Part shown: one piece after another, positions 18,142-26,798 of the stretch
Layout of the letters: each line of letters begins with the position of its first letter
Numbering within the stretch: the stretch's first letter is position 1
DNA from: RYN-428 sp035551995
GTDB taxonomy: Bacteria; Planctomycetota; Phycisphaerae; Tepidisphaerales; Tepidisphaeraceae
Assembly (NCBI GenBank): GCA_035551995.1
Contig: DASZME010000027.1
Coordinates: 55,484 to 119,483, forward strand
DNA: 64,000 nucleotides
Direction of reading: 5' to 3'
The notes under the pieces: generated by a model
What the model was told of the DNA's origin: nothing
Seen by the model: only the letters and a program-made list of their open reading frames with translations
Database searches by the model: none
Made by a program: the position numbers and the translations under genes

Positions 18142-18308
18142 GACGCTTTCCTCTTCCTGTGGAAATGAGACTCTAACCGATCCCGTCAGTATGCAGATAA
18201 AGGTGGCGTCTTGGCAAGTACTCCACCCACTTCTTCCATGCAAAGGCCCTTATAGCGAAGTCCCCGTGTTGCGTTTTTCCCATTTAGCCGCAAACGGCTC
18301 GCTGAAGA
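18142..18308. other. Spacer with partial TTTAGCCGC motif
   Basis: Short non-coding stretch upstream of the lipoprotein gene. Around 18283 it contains TTTAGCCGCAAACGGCT, a small palindrome resembling the edge of the dispersed GC palindrome, directly before the repeat island. Confidence 0.35.
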
Positions 18309-18600
18309 GCAATACGGTTCACTTAAGATGAATCGGTATGAACGCCCAGACGCCGAGATTCAGAGAAGAAAGGAAGAACGAGAAAATCTGAAATTGGTGT
18401 CATCAAGAACGAGTGAGTTTTTGCTCTTCTTCTCTTTTATTCTCTTTTATCTCGGCGACTCGGCGTCTCGGCGTTCAACTCAATCTTCTAAGTGAACCGT
18501 ATTGCGCTTAAGAGATTGAGTTGAACGCCAGGCAGAGATAGGAGGAGAGGAGAGGAAGAGAGGAAGAGAGGAGAATATCGAAATCTGCCGGGTTCTTGAC
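18309..18600. repeat. Nested inverted-repeat island
   Basis: The 16-mer occurs as GCAATACGGTTCACTTA (from 18309) and, inverted, as AAGTGAACCGTATTGC (18490-18505), framing about 200 bases. Inside, a second inverted pair is seen: TGAACGCCCAGACGCCGAGA (from 18339) against TCTCGGCGACTCGGCGTC and CTCGGCGTTC (18449-18477), with purine-rich and pyrimidine-rich flanks between them. After 18505 a further partial arm (TTGAACGCCAGGCAGAGA) is followed by GA-rich sequence to ~18590. The RNA could form a very long hairpin. A related island lies at 25303-25568. Confidence 0.65.
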
Positions 18601-18620
18601 GATGTCTAATTAGATAACCT

Positions 18621-18644
18621 TGCGCGATCACGCGCGTTTTTTTT
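18621..18644 (+). terminator. Terminator-like hairpin with eight T
   Basis: GCGCG-ATCA-CGCGC followed by G and eight T bases. The stem is short (5 bp) but pure GC and the T-tract is long, so it matches the intrinsic terminator form on the plus strand. No plus-strand gene is seen directly upstream, so it may belong to the repeat island or protect the following operon from read-through. Confidence 0.45.
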
Positions 18645-18646
18645 CA

Positions 18647-18686
18647 TACCCTCGCCCGGTACTCCGGCAGAGGAAAGGGTGAGGGT
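18647..18686. repeat. Imperfect palindrome, CCCTCGCCC/GGGTGAGGG type
   Basis: TACCCTCGCCCGGTACTCCGG is followed by AGAGGAAAGGGTGAGGGT, an imperfect inverted repeat centred on GGTACTCC. A related pair of arms occurs at 32397-32480. Its position between unrelated genes suggests a dispersed intergenic element. Confidence 0.45.
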
Positions 18687-19077
18687 TTCTTGGAAGGGCC
18701 GTTATGGAAGGTCCGATAAGATTTTTTTTCTGAAGCTGGCATCGACAAATGGGCCGTGTCAGGATTTCAATTTTCCGTTGCGCTCCGCGTTAGATCGTCG
18801 TCTCTCACTCGTCTGACTCGAACATCGCGCTTGCGGTTCGCTGGACAGTGCGTAGAATGCCCCGCCCCGGCAAAAACCGGGGCGCAAACCGTTTGTACTG
18901 AACAGCTTGAATCCCAGGCGCGCGGCCCAAAAAAAGATCAACGTTTTTATAGCCGTGGCGTATGGGGAAATTAAGAGTGGGTCGCAGGCGATTGTTGCGG
19001 CCGGGAATGGCGACGGATCAAGCGCCGAGGCGCTCTGCCACGCCAATGCCGGTGATTTGCACGCGGAGGAGTTTGGC
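18687..19077. other. Leader region of the Gld-type ABC operon
   Basis: About 390 bases upstream of the ABC-ATPase start. An open frame continues in phase from 18907 but its product has no homology-like features, and the GTG at 19078 has its own ribosome-binding site. Probable promoter and leader region; no convincing -35/-10 pair was identified. Confidence 0.4.
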
Positions 19078-20112
19078 GTGATTTCGGTTTCCAACCTCAC
19101 TAAAGCCTACGGCAACGTGCTTGCCGTGGACAATGTAAGCTTTGAGGTGGGCAAGGGACAGGTGGTCGGGTTTCTCGGGCCCAACGGCGCGGGAAAATCC
19201 ACTACCATCCGCATGCTCGCCTGTTACCTGCCGCCAACCAGCGGCGGGGCCAACATCAACGGCTTTGACATCTTTCATCAATCGGAGCAGGTCCGCTCGA
19301 GCCTGGGGTATCTTCCCGAAAATTGCCCGCTCTATACCGAGATGCGGGTGGAAGAATACCTCGACTTTCGCGGCCAGCTCCGCAAACTCGACCGCGCGAC
19401 CCGCAAACAGCGGATCGAATACGTCGTCGAACGCTGCTGGCTACGGGGCGTGCGCCGCCGCCTGATCGGACATCTATCCAAAGGGTATCGCCAGCGCGTC
19501 GGCCTGGCCGATTCGCTCTTGCATAACCCGGCGGTTCTTATTCTTGACGAACCGACCGTCGGGCTCGATCCCACCCAGATCATCGAAACGCGAAAGCTGA
19601 TTAAAGAGCTTGGCGGGCAGCATACCGTGTTGCTTTGCACGCATATCCTGCCGGAGGTCGAAGCGGTTTGCGATCGCGCGATCATCATCGCCGGCGGGCG
19701 AATCGCCGCCCAGGGCTCTCCCAATGAATTGCTCGCCAGCCGTCGGGCGACCGCCCGCGTGCTGGTCGAATGCAAGGGACCGGCCGACGCGGTGCGGTCG
19801 GCGCTGCAACGCATCAACGGCGTCAATACCGTCGAGATTCTCCCCGGCGGCGATTCGTCCTATGTCACCGCCGCCGTTCGGCCGCAGAAATCTCAGGATG
19901 TTCGCGAAGACGTCGCCAGAACGGTGATTCAATCCGGCTGGGCCCTTCGCGAAATCCGGCTTGAACACGCCACGCTCGAAGAATTCTTCGTGCAAGTGAC
20001 GGCCAACCAGGCGTTGGCCCGGACCCCCGAAGCTGATGCGTCAACCGACGAAATGGGCGGAAAAAACAACGGCAGCCGCGAGGCGGTCAGCGCGAAAGGG
20101 GGCATGGTATGA
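19078..20112 (+). CDS. ABC transporter ATPase, GldA-like
   Basis: A 344-aa cytosolic ATPase that powers the membrane partners encoded next. Walker A is GPNGAGKS (34-41), the signature is LSKGYRQRVGLADSLLHNP and Walker B is AVLILDEPTVGLDP, with the switch His in LLCTHILPEVE. The last ~110 residues form the extension usual in the GldA/NatA-like class. GTG at 19078 is chosen: GGAGGAG is 7 bases upstream and the family-typical start ISVSNLTKAYGN follows; the frame open upstream to 18907 is not protein-like. Its stop overlaps the next ATG (ATGA), so the two are translationally coupled. Confidence 0.93.
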   Translation: MISVSNLTKAYGNVLAVDNVSFEVGKGQVVGFLGPNGAGKSTTIRMLACYLPPTSGGANINGFDIFHQSEQVRSSLGYLPENCPLYTEMRVEEYLDFRGQLRKLDRATRKQRIEYVVERCWLRGVRRRLIGHLSKGYRQRVGLADSLLHNPAVLILDEPTVGLDPTQIIETRKLIKELGGQHTVLLCTHILPEVEAVCDRAIIIAGGRIAAQGSPNELLASRRATARVLVECKGPADAVRSALQRINGVNTVEILPGGDSSYVTAAVRPQKSQDVREDVARTVIQSGWALREIRLEHATLEEFFVQVTANQALARTPEADASTDEMGGKNNGSREAVSAKGGMV

Positions 20113-20825
20113 GTCGCACGATCGTCATCGCCCGCCGGGAACTCAGCAGTTATTTCTTCTCGCCGATCGCCTATGTGGCGATGGTGGTTTTCCTGCTGAT
20201 CTGCGGCGGAATGTTCTGGAACGATTTCAGCCCGGGCGAACCGGCCGCCATGCGGACCATGTTCGACAAGATGATCAACGTCCTGGTCTTCGTCATCCCG
20301 CTGCTTTGCATGGGTTTGCTGGCCCAGGAATGGGCCACCGGCACCATCGAAACGATGATGACGGCGCCGATCAGCGAAACCAATATCGTACTCGGAAAAT
20401 TCTTCGGGTCGTTCGGGTTCCTCGTGATCCTGCTCATCCCGACGCTTTTGTATGTCGTGTTGCTTCGCATCTACGGCCGGCCGGACATCGGGCCGATCGT
20501 CTGCGGATATCTCGGCATTCTGCTGGTGGGGGCGATGTTCATCTCCGTCGCGCTTTTTTGCTCGTCGCTGACGCGCAGCCAGATCGTGGCGGCGGTGGCG
20601 GCGGCGGCGATCCTTACCGCCATCACCATCGTCCCCTGGCTTTTGGGCGGATTGGCCGATCTTTCGGACTTCGCCCGCAAGGCGCTCGATCAGATGGTTT
20701 ACCGCCGATACACCGATTTCAGCCGCGGCGTCATCGATACCGGCAACGTCGTCTTCTTCGTCGTTTCCACGGCGGTGTTCCTGTTCTTCACAGTCAAGGT
20801 TCTTGAATCGAGGCGGTGGAAATGA
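20109..20825 (+). CDS. ABC-2 type permease, GldF-like
   Basis: A 238-aa inner-membrane permease with six predicted helices, beginning with the short cytosolic MSRTIVIARRELSSYFFSPIA. The stretch LAQEWATGTIETMMTAPISE is the conserved cytosolic coupling region of ABC-2 permeases of the GldF/YhaP/NosY sort. The length is normal. It overlaps the ATPase gene by four bases and the next gene by four (ATGA at 20822), so all three are a strict operon. In Bacteroidota the GldA-GldF-GldG complex is linked to gliding, but planctomycete homologues are widespread and their cargo is unknown. Confidence 0.92.
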   Translation: MSRTIVIARRELSSYFFSPIAYVAMVVFLLICGGMFWNDFSPGEPAAMRTMFDKMINVLVFVIPLLCMGLLAQEWATGTIETMMTAPISETNIVLGKFFGSFGFLVILLIPTLLYVVLLRIYGRPDIGPIVCGYLGILLVGAMFISVALFCSSLTRSQIVAAVAAAAILTAITIVPWLLGGLADLSDFARKALDQMVYRRYTDFSRGVIDTGNVVFFVVSTAVFLFFTVKVLESRRWK

Positions 20826-22999
20826 GTTCCAAAAACAAAAACAGAATCGCCGATCTCGAGCCGGCCCGGCCCGAATCGCAAAAAGACCGCTGGATCAAGT
20901 ACGGCAGCAACGTCGTGTTATCCGCCGTCCTGATCGTGGCGCTGGCCGTGATGTTGACGTGGTTTTCGCAGCGCGCCAACGCCCGCGTGGACATGACGGC
21001 CGGCGGAAGCCTGAGCCTCAAGCCGCAGACCCTCAACGTGATCAAGGACCTCAAGCAAAAGATCACGCTGGTGAGCCTGTATTCCAAGCCGGACAACATG
21101 CCCGAACAGGCGGCATTGGCGCAGCGCGTCTCGGACCTGCTCGACGAGTACAAAAATAAGAGCGGCAAGATCGACGTGCAGGTCATCGATCCAATCAAGG
21201 AAAAAGACAAACTTGAAGAACTGCATCAGCAGTTCATCAGCCGATATGGATCGCAGATCAAGGTCTATAAAGACTATCTGGACGACTGGCGGAAACAATA
21301 CGACCAGATCAAGAAACTGACGGACGCCGAGGCGGACGCCATCAAGAAGTTTTCCGCCAGCGATGAGCCGGGCGCGGACAGCCAGCAGTCTTCGATCGCC
21401 GATTTCGTGCGAACGATTCATGACGTTCTTCCCGAGCGGTTGAACGACGCCCGCACGGCGGTCGATCGCGAATTGAAGAAAAAACATCCGGACTACAAAG
21501 GCGCGACGACGGTGGCCAAGGAACAGATGGAAAACGTCTCCACGCTGGCCGGCGCCGTGGTCGATCAGTTGCCCTTGATTCAGCAATCGAAAGAGGTCCC
21601 GGCGGAATTTAAGAAGTATCTGGCCGACAGCGTTCCGAATTACGAGAAGATCAAGAAACTCGCCGACGACGCCATCGAAAAAGCGGGCAAGCTCGGAGAA
21701 CTGAAAGTCGATCAGCTCGAGCAAGCGCTGAACGTCGAGAACCCAATCCTGGTGCTCGGCGAAAACGACTGGCGAATTTTATCGCAACGGCAGGTCTGGC
21801 AGGACGACACCGACGCCCGGGCGCTGAACGCCGGCGCCAAGGTAACGCCGCGCTTTGCCGGCGAGCAGCAGGTGACGACGGCGATTTACGGATTGGAACA
21901 CCCCATCAAGCAGAAGATCTGCTTCGTGCGCGGCGGCGGTCCGCCGGTGACGGCGGCGGGTTTTCCGCCGTTCATTCCCAGCGGCGCCATGTCCACGATC
22001 GCCGAGCAATTCCGCGAGTATAATTTTGACGTCACCGAAAAGGATCTGTCGGGGCAGTGGGCGATGCAGCAGCAAATGCAACGTCAGCAGATGCCGTCCG
22101 CGCCCGAGCCGTCGGATGATCAGATCAGGGACGCGATTTGGGTGGTGCTCGATCTCCCGCAGGAGCAACAGCAGGGAATGCCGCCGCAACCGTCGGCGAT
22201 CGGGCCTCGCCTGAAAGAACATCTGGGCCACGGCGGATCGGCGCTGCTGCTGGTGAACGTTCGTGGGGATAATCTCGCCGATACGCTGAAGGACTGGGGC
22301 GTTGACGTACATTCCGACGCGATAGCGATGCACGAAACCATCACGGTGACCGACGCCGCCGCCGCCGATCCGGTGGAGGAAGCCAAGGCCCGGCCATTCA
22401 TTTGGGACATCCGCCGTTACGGCGATCATCCGCTGGTGGCGCCGATCAACAATCTTGATTCGGTTTACGTCGCTCCGATCGTCGTCAACACGCACGACGT
22501 TAAGGGTTGCACGGTTACGCCGATCCTTCCGTTCTCGGCGAACATGCCGGGATTGAAGACCTGGGGCGACGTGAACCTCGATCAGATCGATCAGGGAAAG
22601 CCGCCGGAATTTCATCCGGAAAAAGGGGATCTTGCTCCGCCGGTCTGGGGCGGCGCCGTGGTCGAGAAGCAGGGCGCCGGGCGACTGGTCGTGATCGGTT
22701 CCGTGCAATCGTTCACGAACGGATTTTTGCGTATTCTCGATCCACGGCTTGCCCGTCGCGATCCGCCGTTGCGCGTCAACCGTTTTCCGGGGAACCAGGA
22801 ACTGGCCACGAACAGCATTTTCTGGCTCGCCCATTTGGAGACGATGATCGCCATCAGCCCCGCGGCGATGGACGTGAGCCGAATCGGCGACATGAGCAAC
22901 GGTGTGTTGAATTTCTGGCGTATCGGCGTGCTGCTGATCATCCTGCCGGGCGCGGTGCTGGTCGCCGGCGCCGGCGTATATTTCAAACGGCGCGACTAG
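20822..22999 (+). CDS. GldG-like ABC transporter auxiliary protein
   Basis: A 725-aa protein with one N-terminal helix (~35-53, VVLSAVLIVALAVMLTWF) and one C-terminal helix (near the end, VLLIILPGAVLVAGAGVYF), so most of the chain is periplasmic. It starts with the GldG-type SLKPQTLNVIKDLKQKITLV, a substrate-free thioredoxin-like fold, followed by a long charged helical segment (~110-300) that looks like a coiled coil. The second half is an ABC_transp_aux-type domain (QVTTAIYGLEHPIKQKICFV, IWVVLDLPQEQQQG). The ATG at 20822 shares ATGA with the permease stop, preferred over a GTG six bases earlier. It presumably assembles with the ATPase and permease. Confidence 0.9.
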   Translation: MSSKNKNRIADLEPARPESQKDRWIKYGSNVVLSAVLIVALAVMLTWFSQRANARVDMTAGGSLSLKPQTLNVIKDLKQKITLVSLYSKPDNMPEQAALAQRVSDLLDEYKNKSGKIDVQVIDPIKEKDKLEELHQQFISRYGSQIKVYKDYLDDWRKQYDQIKKLTDAEADAIKKFSASDEPGADSQQSSIADFVRTIHDVLPERLNDARTAVDRELKKKHPDYKGATTVAKEQMENVSTLAGAVVDQLPLIQQSKEVPAEFKKYLADSVPNYEKIKKLADDAIEKAGKLGELKVDQLEQALNVENPILVLGENDWRILSQRQVWQDDTDARALNAGAKVTPRFAGEQQVTTAIYGLEHPIKQKICFVRGGGPPVTAAGFPPFIPSGAMSTIAEQFREYNFDVTEKDLSGQWAMQQQMQRQQMPSAPEPSDDQIRDAIWVVLDLPQEQQQGMPPQPSAIGPRLKEHLGHGGSALLLVNVRGDNLADTLKDWGVDVHSDAIAMHETITVTDAAAADPVEEAKARPFIWDIRRYGDHPLVAPINNLDSVYVAPIVVNTHDVKGCTVTPILPFSANMPGLKTWGDVNLDQIDQGKPPEFHPEKGDLAPPVWGGAVVEKQGAGRLVVIGSVQSFTNGFLRILDPRLARRDPPLRVNRFPGNQELATNSIFWLAHLETMIAISPAAMDVSRIGDMSNGVLNFWRIGVLLIILPGAVLVAGAGVYFKRRD

Positions 23000-23004
23000 A
23001 ACTT

Positions 23005-23066
23005 TTTTTCAAATTGGCGAAGCGTGCCTGCGCTTAGCGGCCCCGCTTGCGGGGCGTGATTCGCGA
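23005..23066. repeat. 62-bp dispersed repeat containing GC palindrome (copy flanking DUF4340 gene)
   Basis: Starts TTTTTCAAATTGGCGAAGCG and includes the palindrome core GCCCCGCTTGCGGGGC at 23040-23055, ending GTGATTCGCGA. A second copy in the same orientation lies at 25456-25517, matching at about 55 of 62 positions by eye. The two direct copies bracket the DUF4340 gene. The palindrome can form a 7-bp pure GC hairpin with a two- to four-base loop. Confidence 0.75.
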
Positions 23067-23235
23067 GGTCACTTCACCCAGATGAGAAATTGCTCGGTCG
23101 CGATTCCGCGTGATACAGAAGACGGCACGCGTGCTCTCTCCCCTGAAGGGAGCACAAGCCGGAATTGCCGCTTTCATTCGTTTTGCTTTTTTTCGATGAG
23201 ATTGTCCGGTTTGCCTTAAGCTTGAAAACTTTTTG

Positions 23236-23291
23236 TGGCGCAGGCGTCTCGCCTGTCGGTCGAAAAACACAGGCCAGACGCCTGTGCTTCC
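23236..23291. repeat. Imperfect palindrome upstream of DUF4340 gene
   Basis: GCAGGCGTCTCGCCTGT and ACAGGCCAGACGCCTGTGC are arranged as inverted arms around CGGTCGAAAAAC. It lies 40 bases before the DUF4340 start and differs in sequence from the other palindromes in the window, so it is probably another intergenic repeat class or a regulatory hairpin. Confidence 0.5.
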
Positions 23292-23331
23292 AAAAGTACA
23301 CGGGCTCGTCGCGGACCCTGGATTTACCACT

Positions 23332-25077
23332 ATGAACTTCCGAACCACCCTTTTTCTTCTCGTGCTGGTTGTCGCGGTCGGCCTGGTCGTCTATTTCACG
23401 TCGAGCCGCCCGGAGAAACCCAAGGATGCCGATAGCACGGCCGAACATAAGCTGCTGGCCGTCGATCAGGCCGATGTGACCCACGTGTCGGTCACCAACT
23501 CCGACGGCAAACAATTCGCGCTGGAAAAAAAGGGAGCTGAGTGGAAAGTGGTCGAACCCGTCAAGGCGCCGGCCAAGACTTTTGAAGCCGACGAACTAGT
23601 TCGCAGTCTTGTCGGCCTTCAATCGCGCGGGGAGGTCGATTCCTCCCGCAAGGCCGCCGGCGGATTGGACCATCCCTCCTTCGTGGTGGAGCTGACGGGC
23701 AAGGGCGGAAAAGTCACCAAGCTCGCCTTTGGCGATAAATCCACCGTGGGCGACAGCCTCTACGTCCAGGTGGACGCCAACGACAAAGCGAATGTGGTCG
23801 GCAACGACATCTACGCGAAACTGGATAAACCCGTCAGCAACTATCGCGATACCAAGCTGGTCACCACGTCCAGCGATCAGATCAAGCAACTGGCGATTAC
23901 CAACGCCGGCAAGACCATCAAGCTGGAAAAAAAGGGAGAAGCATGGCAGTTGACCGAGCCGTCGCAGATGCCCGCCGAGGCGTCGGCGGTGTCTGACCTG
24001 CTCGCGGGCGTGACGGGTCTCAATGCCGCCGAATTCGTCGATTCGCCGGAAAAACCGGGAAAATATGGATTGAATCATCCCCGCATGACGGTTTGGTTCA
24101 GCACGGCCGCTCCGACCGCGACGCCCGCCACGACACAACCCGTCACCGCCGGCCAGATACCCGGCGGGGAAACAATCCGCTTCGGCGGTTATCAGGACAT
24201 CCTGAAAACCAACGTCTTCGCTTCGCTAAACGGATCGGAAGTGGCGATCGTGGCGGCGACCGCGGAAAAAACCTTCGACAAAACGCCGCTCGAACTCCGC
24301 AACAAGGAAGTCCTGAATATCGATCCGGAAAAGGTAAGCGGATTCACGCTGGCGATCGACCGCCCCGCCACCACGCAGCCGACGACCCGCCCGGCGGATT
24401 TGCGCGAGTTCACCATCGAACGGCGAAAGGTCCAAGCGCCGGTCCTCGGCCCCACCTTGCCCGTCGGCGCCTCGGCTTCGACCACACAACCCAGCGCCGC
24501 GGCCACCACGCAGCCGTCAGTCGCCACGACGCAACCTTCCGTCGCGACGACGCAGCCTTCCGTGGCGACGACGCAGCCCGCCGTGGCGACGACGCAGCCT
24601 TCCGTGGCGACGACGCAGCCTTCCGCCGTGGCGACGACGCAGCCTTCCGTCGCCGCTCTCCCGGCGCCTGCGACAAAGCAGGCCGCTCCGACCGCTCCGT
24701 GGTTCTTCGCCTCCGGCGGCGAGGGCGACGCCGAGGAAGGACAGGTCAAGGCGCTTCTCGACTCGTTCCATCCGCTCCGCGTCGATAAGTACATTGAAAG
24801 CGCAGCGACAACTCAACCCGCCGGGACGTTCACGCTGACGCTTCACACGATCGCCGCCAGCGCGGGCGTGAGCGGAGAGGATTATGTGATTCGGTTTACC
24901 GATCGCAGCGGCGACGCTCACCTGATTGGAACGTACAAGGATCTTTCGTTCGAGGTCGATCGCGGCTTGATCGATAAGTTGACGGGCGATTTCAAGACCA
25001 AGAAACCCGCCGCCGCCGCGACCCCGCCCCCTTCGTTCCCGCATGGCGCCGGCGGAGCGCCGTTCGGCGGAGAATGA
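23332..25077 (+). CDS. DUF4340 membrane-anchored protein with TTQPS repeats
   Basis: A 581-aa protein with one N-terminal helix (MNFRTTLFLLVLVVAVGLVV) and a large periplasmic part. The DUF4340 pattern occurs twice (GKQFALEKKGAEWKVVEPV and, near 200, GKTIKLEKKGEAWQLTEPS). A low-complexity stretch (~383-440) repeats V-A-T-T-Q-P-S about eight times. The C-terminal ~100 residues are another folded part (DYVIRFTDRSGDAHLIGTYK). DUF4340 genes regularly follow GldA/F/G-like genes in planctomycetes, so it likely belongs with that transporter although a 330-base gap with repeats separates them. ATG 23332 directly precedes the helix; the open frame upstream crosses repeat DNA. Confidence 0.88.
   Translation: MNFRTTLFLLVLVVAVGLVVYFTSSRPEKPKDADSTAEHKLLAVDQADVTHVSVTNSDGKQFALEKKGAEWKVVEPVKAPAKTFEADELVRSLVGLQSRGEVDSSRKAAGGLDHPSFVVELTGKGGKVTKLAFGDKSTVGDSLYVQVDANDKANVVGNDIYAKLDKPVSNYRDTKLVTTSSDQIKQLAITNAGKTIKLEKKGEAWQLTEPSQMPAEASAVSDLLAGVTGLNAAEFVDSPEKPGKYGLNHPRMTVWFSTAAPTATPATTQPVTAGQIPGGETIRFGGYQDILKTNVFASLNGSEVAIVAATAEKTFDKTPLELRNKEVLNIDPEKVSGFTLAIDRPATTQPTTRPADLREFTIERRKVQAPVLGPTLPVGASASTTQPSAAATTQPSVATTQPSVATTQPSVATTQPAVATTQPSVATTQPSAVATTQPSVAALPAPATKQAAPTAPWFFASGGEGDAEEGQVKALLDSFHPLRVDKYIESAATTQPAGTFTLTLHTIAASAGVSGEDYVIRFTDRSGDAHLIGTYKDLSFEVDRGLIDKLTGDFKTKKPAAAATPPPSFPHGAGGAPFGGE
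24495..24651 (+). repeat. In-frame 21-bp minisatellite (VATTQPS)
   Basis: Inside the DUF4340 gene, units of GCGACGACGCAGCCTTCCGT-type sequence recur about seven to eight times, coding V-A-T-T-Q-P-S with small variations (one unit has an extra Ala). Several successive units are nearly identical at DNA level, implying recent expansion by slippage. The encoded segment should be an extended linker. Confidence 0.8.
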
Positions 25078-25203
25078 TGCGATGTTCCGTTCCCCTCCGC
25101 TGTCGTTTAGGAGCACGAGCGCGAGCCAAAACAAATTTCACATCGGGACGGCGAGCGAGGGCGGTGGAATACGCGCCGCACGCTGGGATCGCGGAAAACG
25201 GGT

Positions 25204-25273
25204 CCTCGCGCGGGTTGGGGAAAACGAAGCCTCGCGCGGGTTGGGGAAAACGCCCCGCAAGCGGGGCCGCTAA
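25204..25273. repeat. Tandem 23-mer pair plus inverted GC palindrome
   Basis: The unit CCTCGCGCGGGTTGGGGAAA occurs twice (25204 and 25230), followed by CGCCCCGCAAGCGGGGCCGC (25251-25270), the dispersed palindrome in reverse orientation ending in TAA. It lies about 125 bases after the DUF4340 stop. Confidence 0.65.
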
Positions 25274-25302
25274 ACTCAATAGGGTTCGCCCAAGATAGCT
25301 GG

Positions 25303-25568
25303 TTAAACGCCGAGTCGTCCGCGATAAGAGGAGAAGAGGAGAAGACCAACATCCCAACGGTTTTTGATGATAGCTATTTCCGATTCTCGCGTTCTTTTCT
25401 TTCTTCTCACCGTCTCGGCGTGTCGGCGTTCATACCAATTTGCCTCGTCAAAGCATTTTTCAAATCGTTGCAGCGTTCCTGCGTTTAGCGGCCCCGCTTG
25501 CGGGGCGTGCTTCGCGACCGAAACTCGCGTCACAAAGATGAAAAAATAGGATAAGTGAACCGTATTGC
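25303..25568. repeat. Second repeat island upstream of thuA-like gene
   Basis: Arms AACGCCGAGTCGTCCGCGA (from 25305) and CGTCTCGGCGTGTCGGCGTT (25411-25430) are inverted and related to the arms at 18339/18449, again with purine-rich and pyrimidine-rich flanks between. A direct copy of the 62-bp palindrome repeat follows (25456-25517) and then the 16-mer AAGTGAACCGTATTGC (25553-25568). The same order of elements in two islands suggests a composite mobile or spreading sequence. Confidence 0.65.
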
Positions 25569-25687
25569 CGCTAAACGCGCTGCGATTCGCGTAGAGGAAA
25601 TTGAAGGCTAAAGAACCGAGTCAACAGTTCGCCGCGGGAATCGGTACAATGCACATTCGATCGTTTCACCAACACAGGAGCCCAAAT

Positions 25688-26704
25688 ATGCGCACGATGA
25701 TCGGTAGTTTGTTTCTTGCCGCGTTGAGTTTTTGCATGGCCGTTCCGGTCATTGCGGCGGAAAATCCACCGCAACGTCCGGGATTGGCCGAAGGAGCCAG
25801 CGTCGAAGGACGCAAAAAAATCGTCTTCCTCTCCGGTCATCCCAGCCACGGCTACGCGCAGCATGAAGGTTTTGCCGGATGTATGCTCCTGGCCAAGTGC
25901 CTCAATGAAAATGTGCCGCAGGTTTATTGCGAAGTCTACAAGCACGAATGGCCGACCGACCCCAAGGCGTTCGACAACGCGGCGGCGATCGTCATTTACT
26001 GCGACGGCGGCACTGGCCATATGGCCATCAAGCACCTGAAGGGGCTTGGCGAATTGATGGACAAGGGCGTGGGCCTGGGCTGCATCCACTATGCCGTTGA
26101 AGTCCCCAAGGGCGAAGTGGGCGACGATTTTCTGAAGTGGATCGGCGGATATTTCGAAACCTTCCACTCAATCAACCCGAATTGGACCGCTGATTACAAA
26201 GACATTCCCAAACATGACGTGACCCGCGGCGTCGCCCCCTTCACCACGCATGATGAGTGGTACTACCACATGCGGTTTCGCCCGGAGATGAAGGACGTAA
26301 CGGAAATTTTGCGCGCCGTTCCGCCGGACAGTACGCGTTCCGGCAAGGACGGCGCTTATAGCGGCAACCCCGAAATCCGCGCCGGCCTCGGCAAGAATAT
26401 TCCCGAGACCACGGTCTGGGTTTCCACCCGCGCAAATGATGGGCGCGGCTTCGGCTGCACCGGCGGGCACTATCACTTCAACTGGGGCAGCGACAACTTC
26501 CGCAAGACGATCCTGAACTCAATCGTCTGGATCGCCCACGTTCCGGTCCCCGATAATGGCGTTTCCTCCAAGCCGCTCACCGTTGACGACCTGCTGGCCA
26601 ACCTCGACGCAAAGAAAATCGATGAAAAAATGAAGGACCAGCTTCCCGAGCGGCTGAAGGAAATGAATCCCGGTCCCAAGACCGCCGCGGGCGAAGCGAA
26701 GTAG
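25688..26704 (+). CDS. Exported ThuA domain protein
   Basis: A 338-aa exported protein of the ThuA (trehalose utilisation) family, a class I glutamine amidotransferase-like fold. The signal peptide (MRTMIGSLFLAALSFCMAVP, ending near VIAA) follows an ATG with AGGAG 8 bases upstream. Family-like stretches are KIVFLSGHPSHGYAQHEGFAG, AIVIYCDGGTGHMAIKHLKG, GVGLGCIHYAVEVP, HDEWYYHMRFRP and GRGFGCTGGHYHFNWG. The Cys in GLGCIHYAV is at the nucleophile elbow, though catalysis in the family is unproven. Planctomycete ThuA proteins often sit near sugar dehydrogenases and are presumed to help use sugars. A second paralogue is at 34535. A strong terminator follows. Confidence 0.9.
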   Translation: MRTMIGSLFLAALSFCMAVPVIAAENPPQRPGLAEGASVEGRKKIVFLSGHPSHGYAQHEGFAGCMLLAKCLNENVPQVYCEVYKHEWPTDPKAFDNAAAIVIYCDGGTGHMAIKHLKGLGELMDKGVGLGCIHYAVEVPKGEVGDDFLKWIGGYFETFHSINPNWTADYKDIPKHDVTRGVAPFTTHDEWYYHMRFRPEMKDVTEILRAVPPDSTRSGKDGAYSGNPEIRAGLGKNIPETTVWVSTRANDGRGFGCTGGHYHFNWGSDNFRKTILNSIVWIAHVPVPDNGVSSKPLTVDDLLANLDAKKIDEKMKDQLPERLKEMNPGPKTAAGEAK

Positions 26705-26798
26705 CGGCGATTGCAACGCTGTCTCGCGTCGAATCCGTTCGCCGGATTGTTCGCCCCGCGAACACGTTCTGAAGGGCGACCGAACCGCGTCAAATCCA

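Noticed and set aside
24495..24651. Regular direct repeats that might suggest a CRISPR array
   Set aside because: Units are contiguous, have no spacers and keep a reading frame; they are a coding minisatellite.
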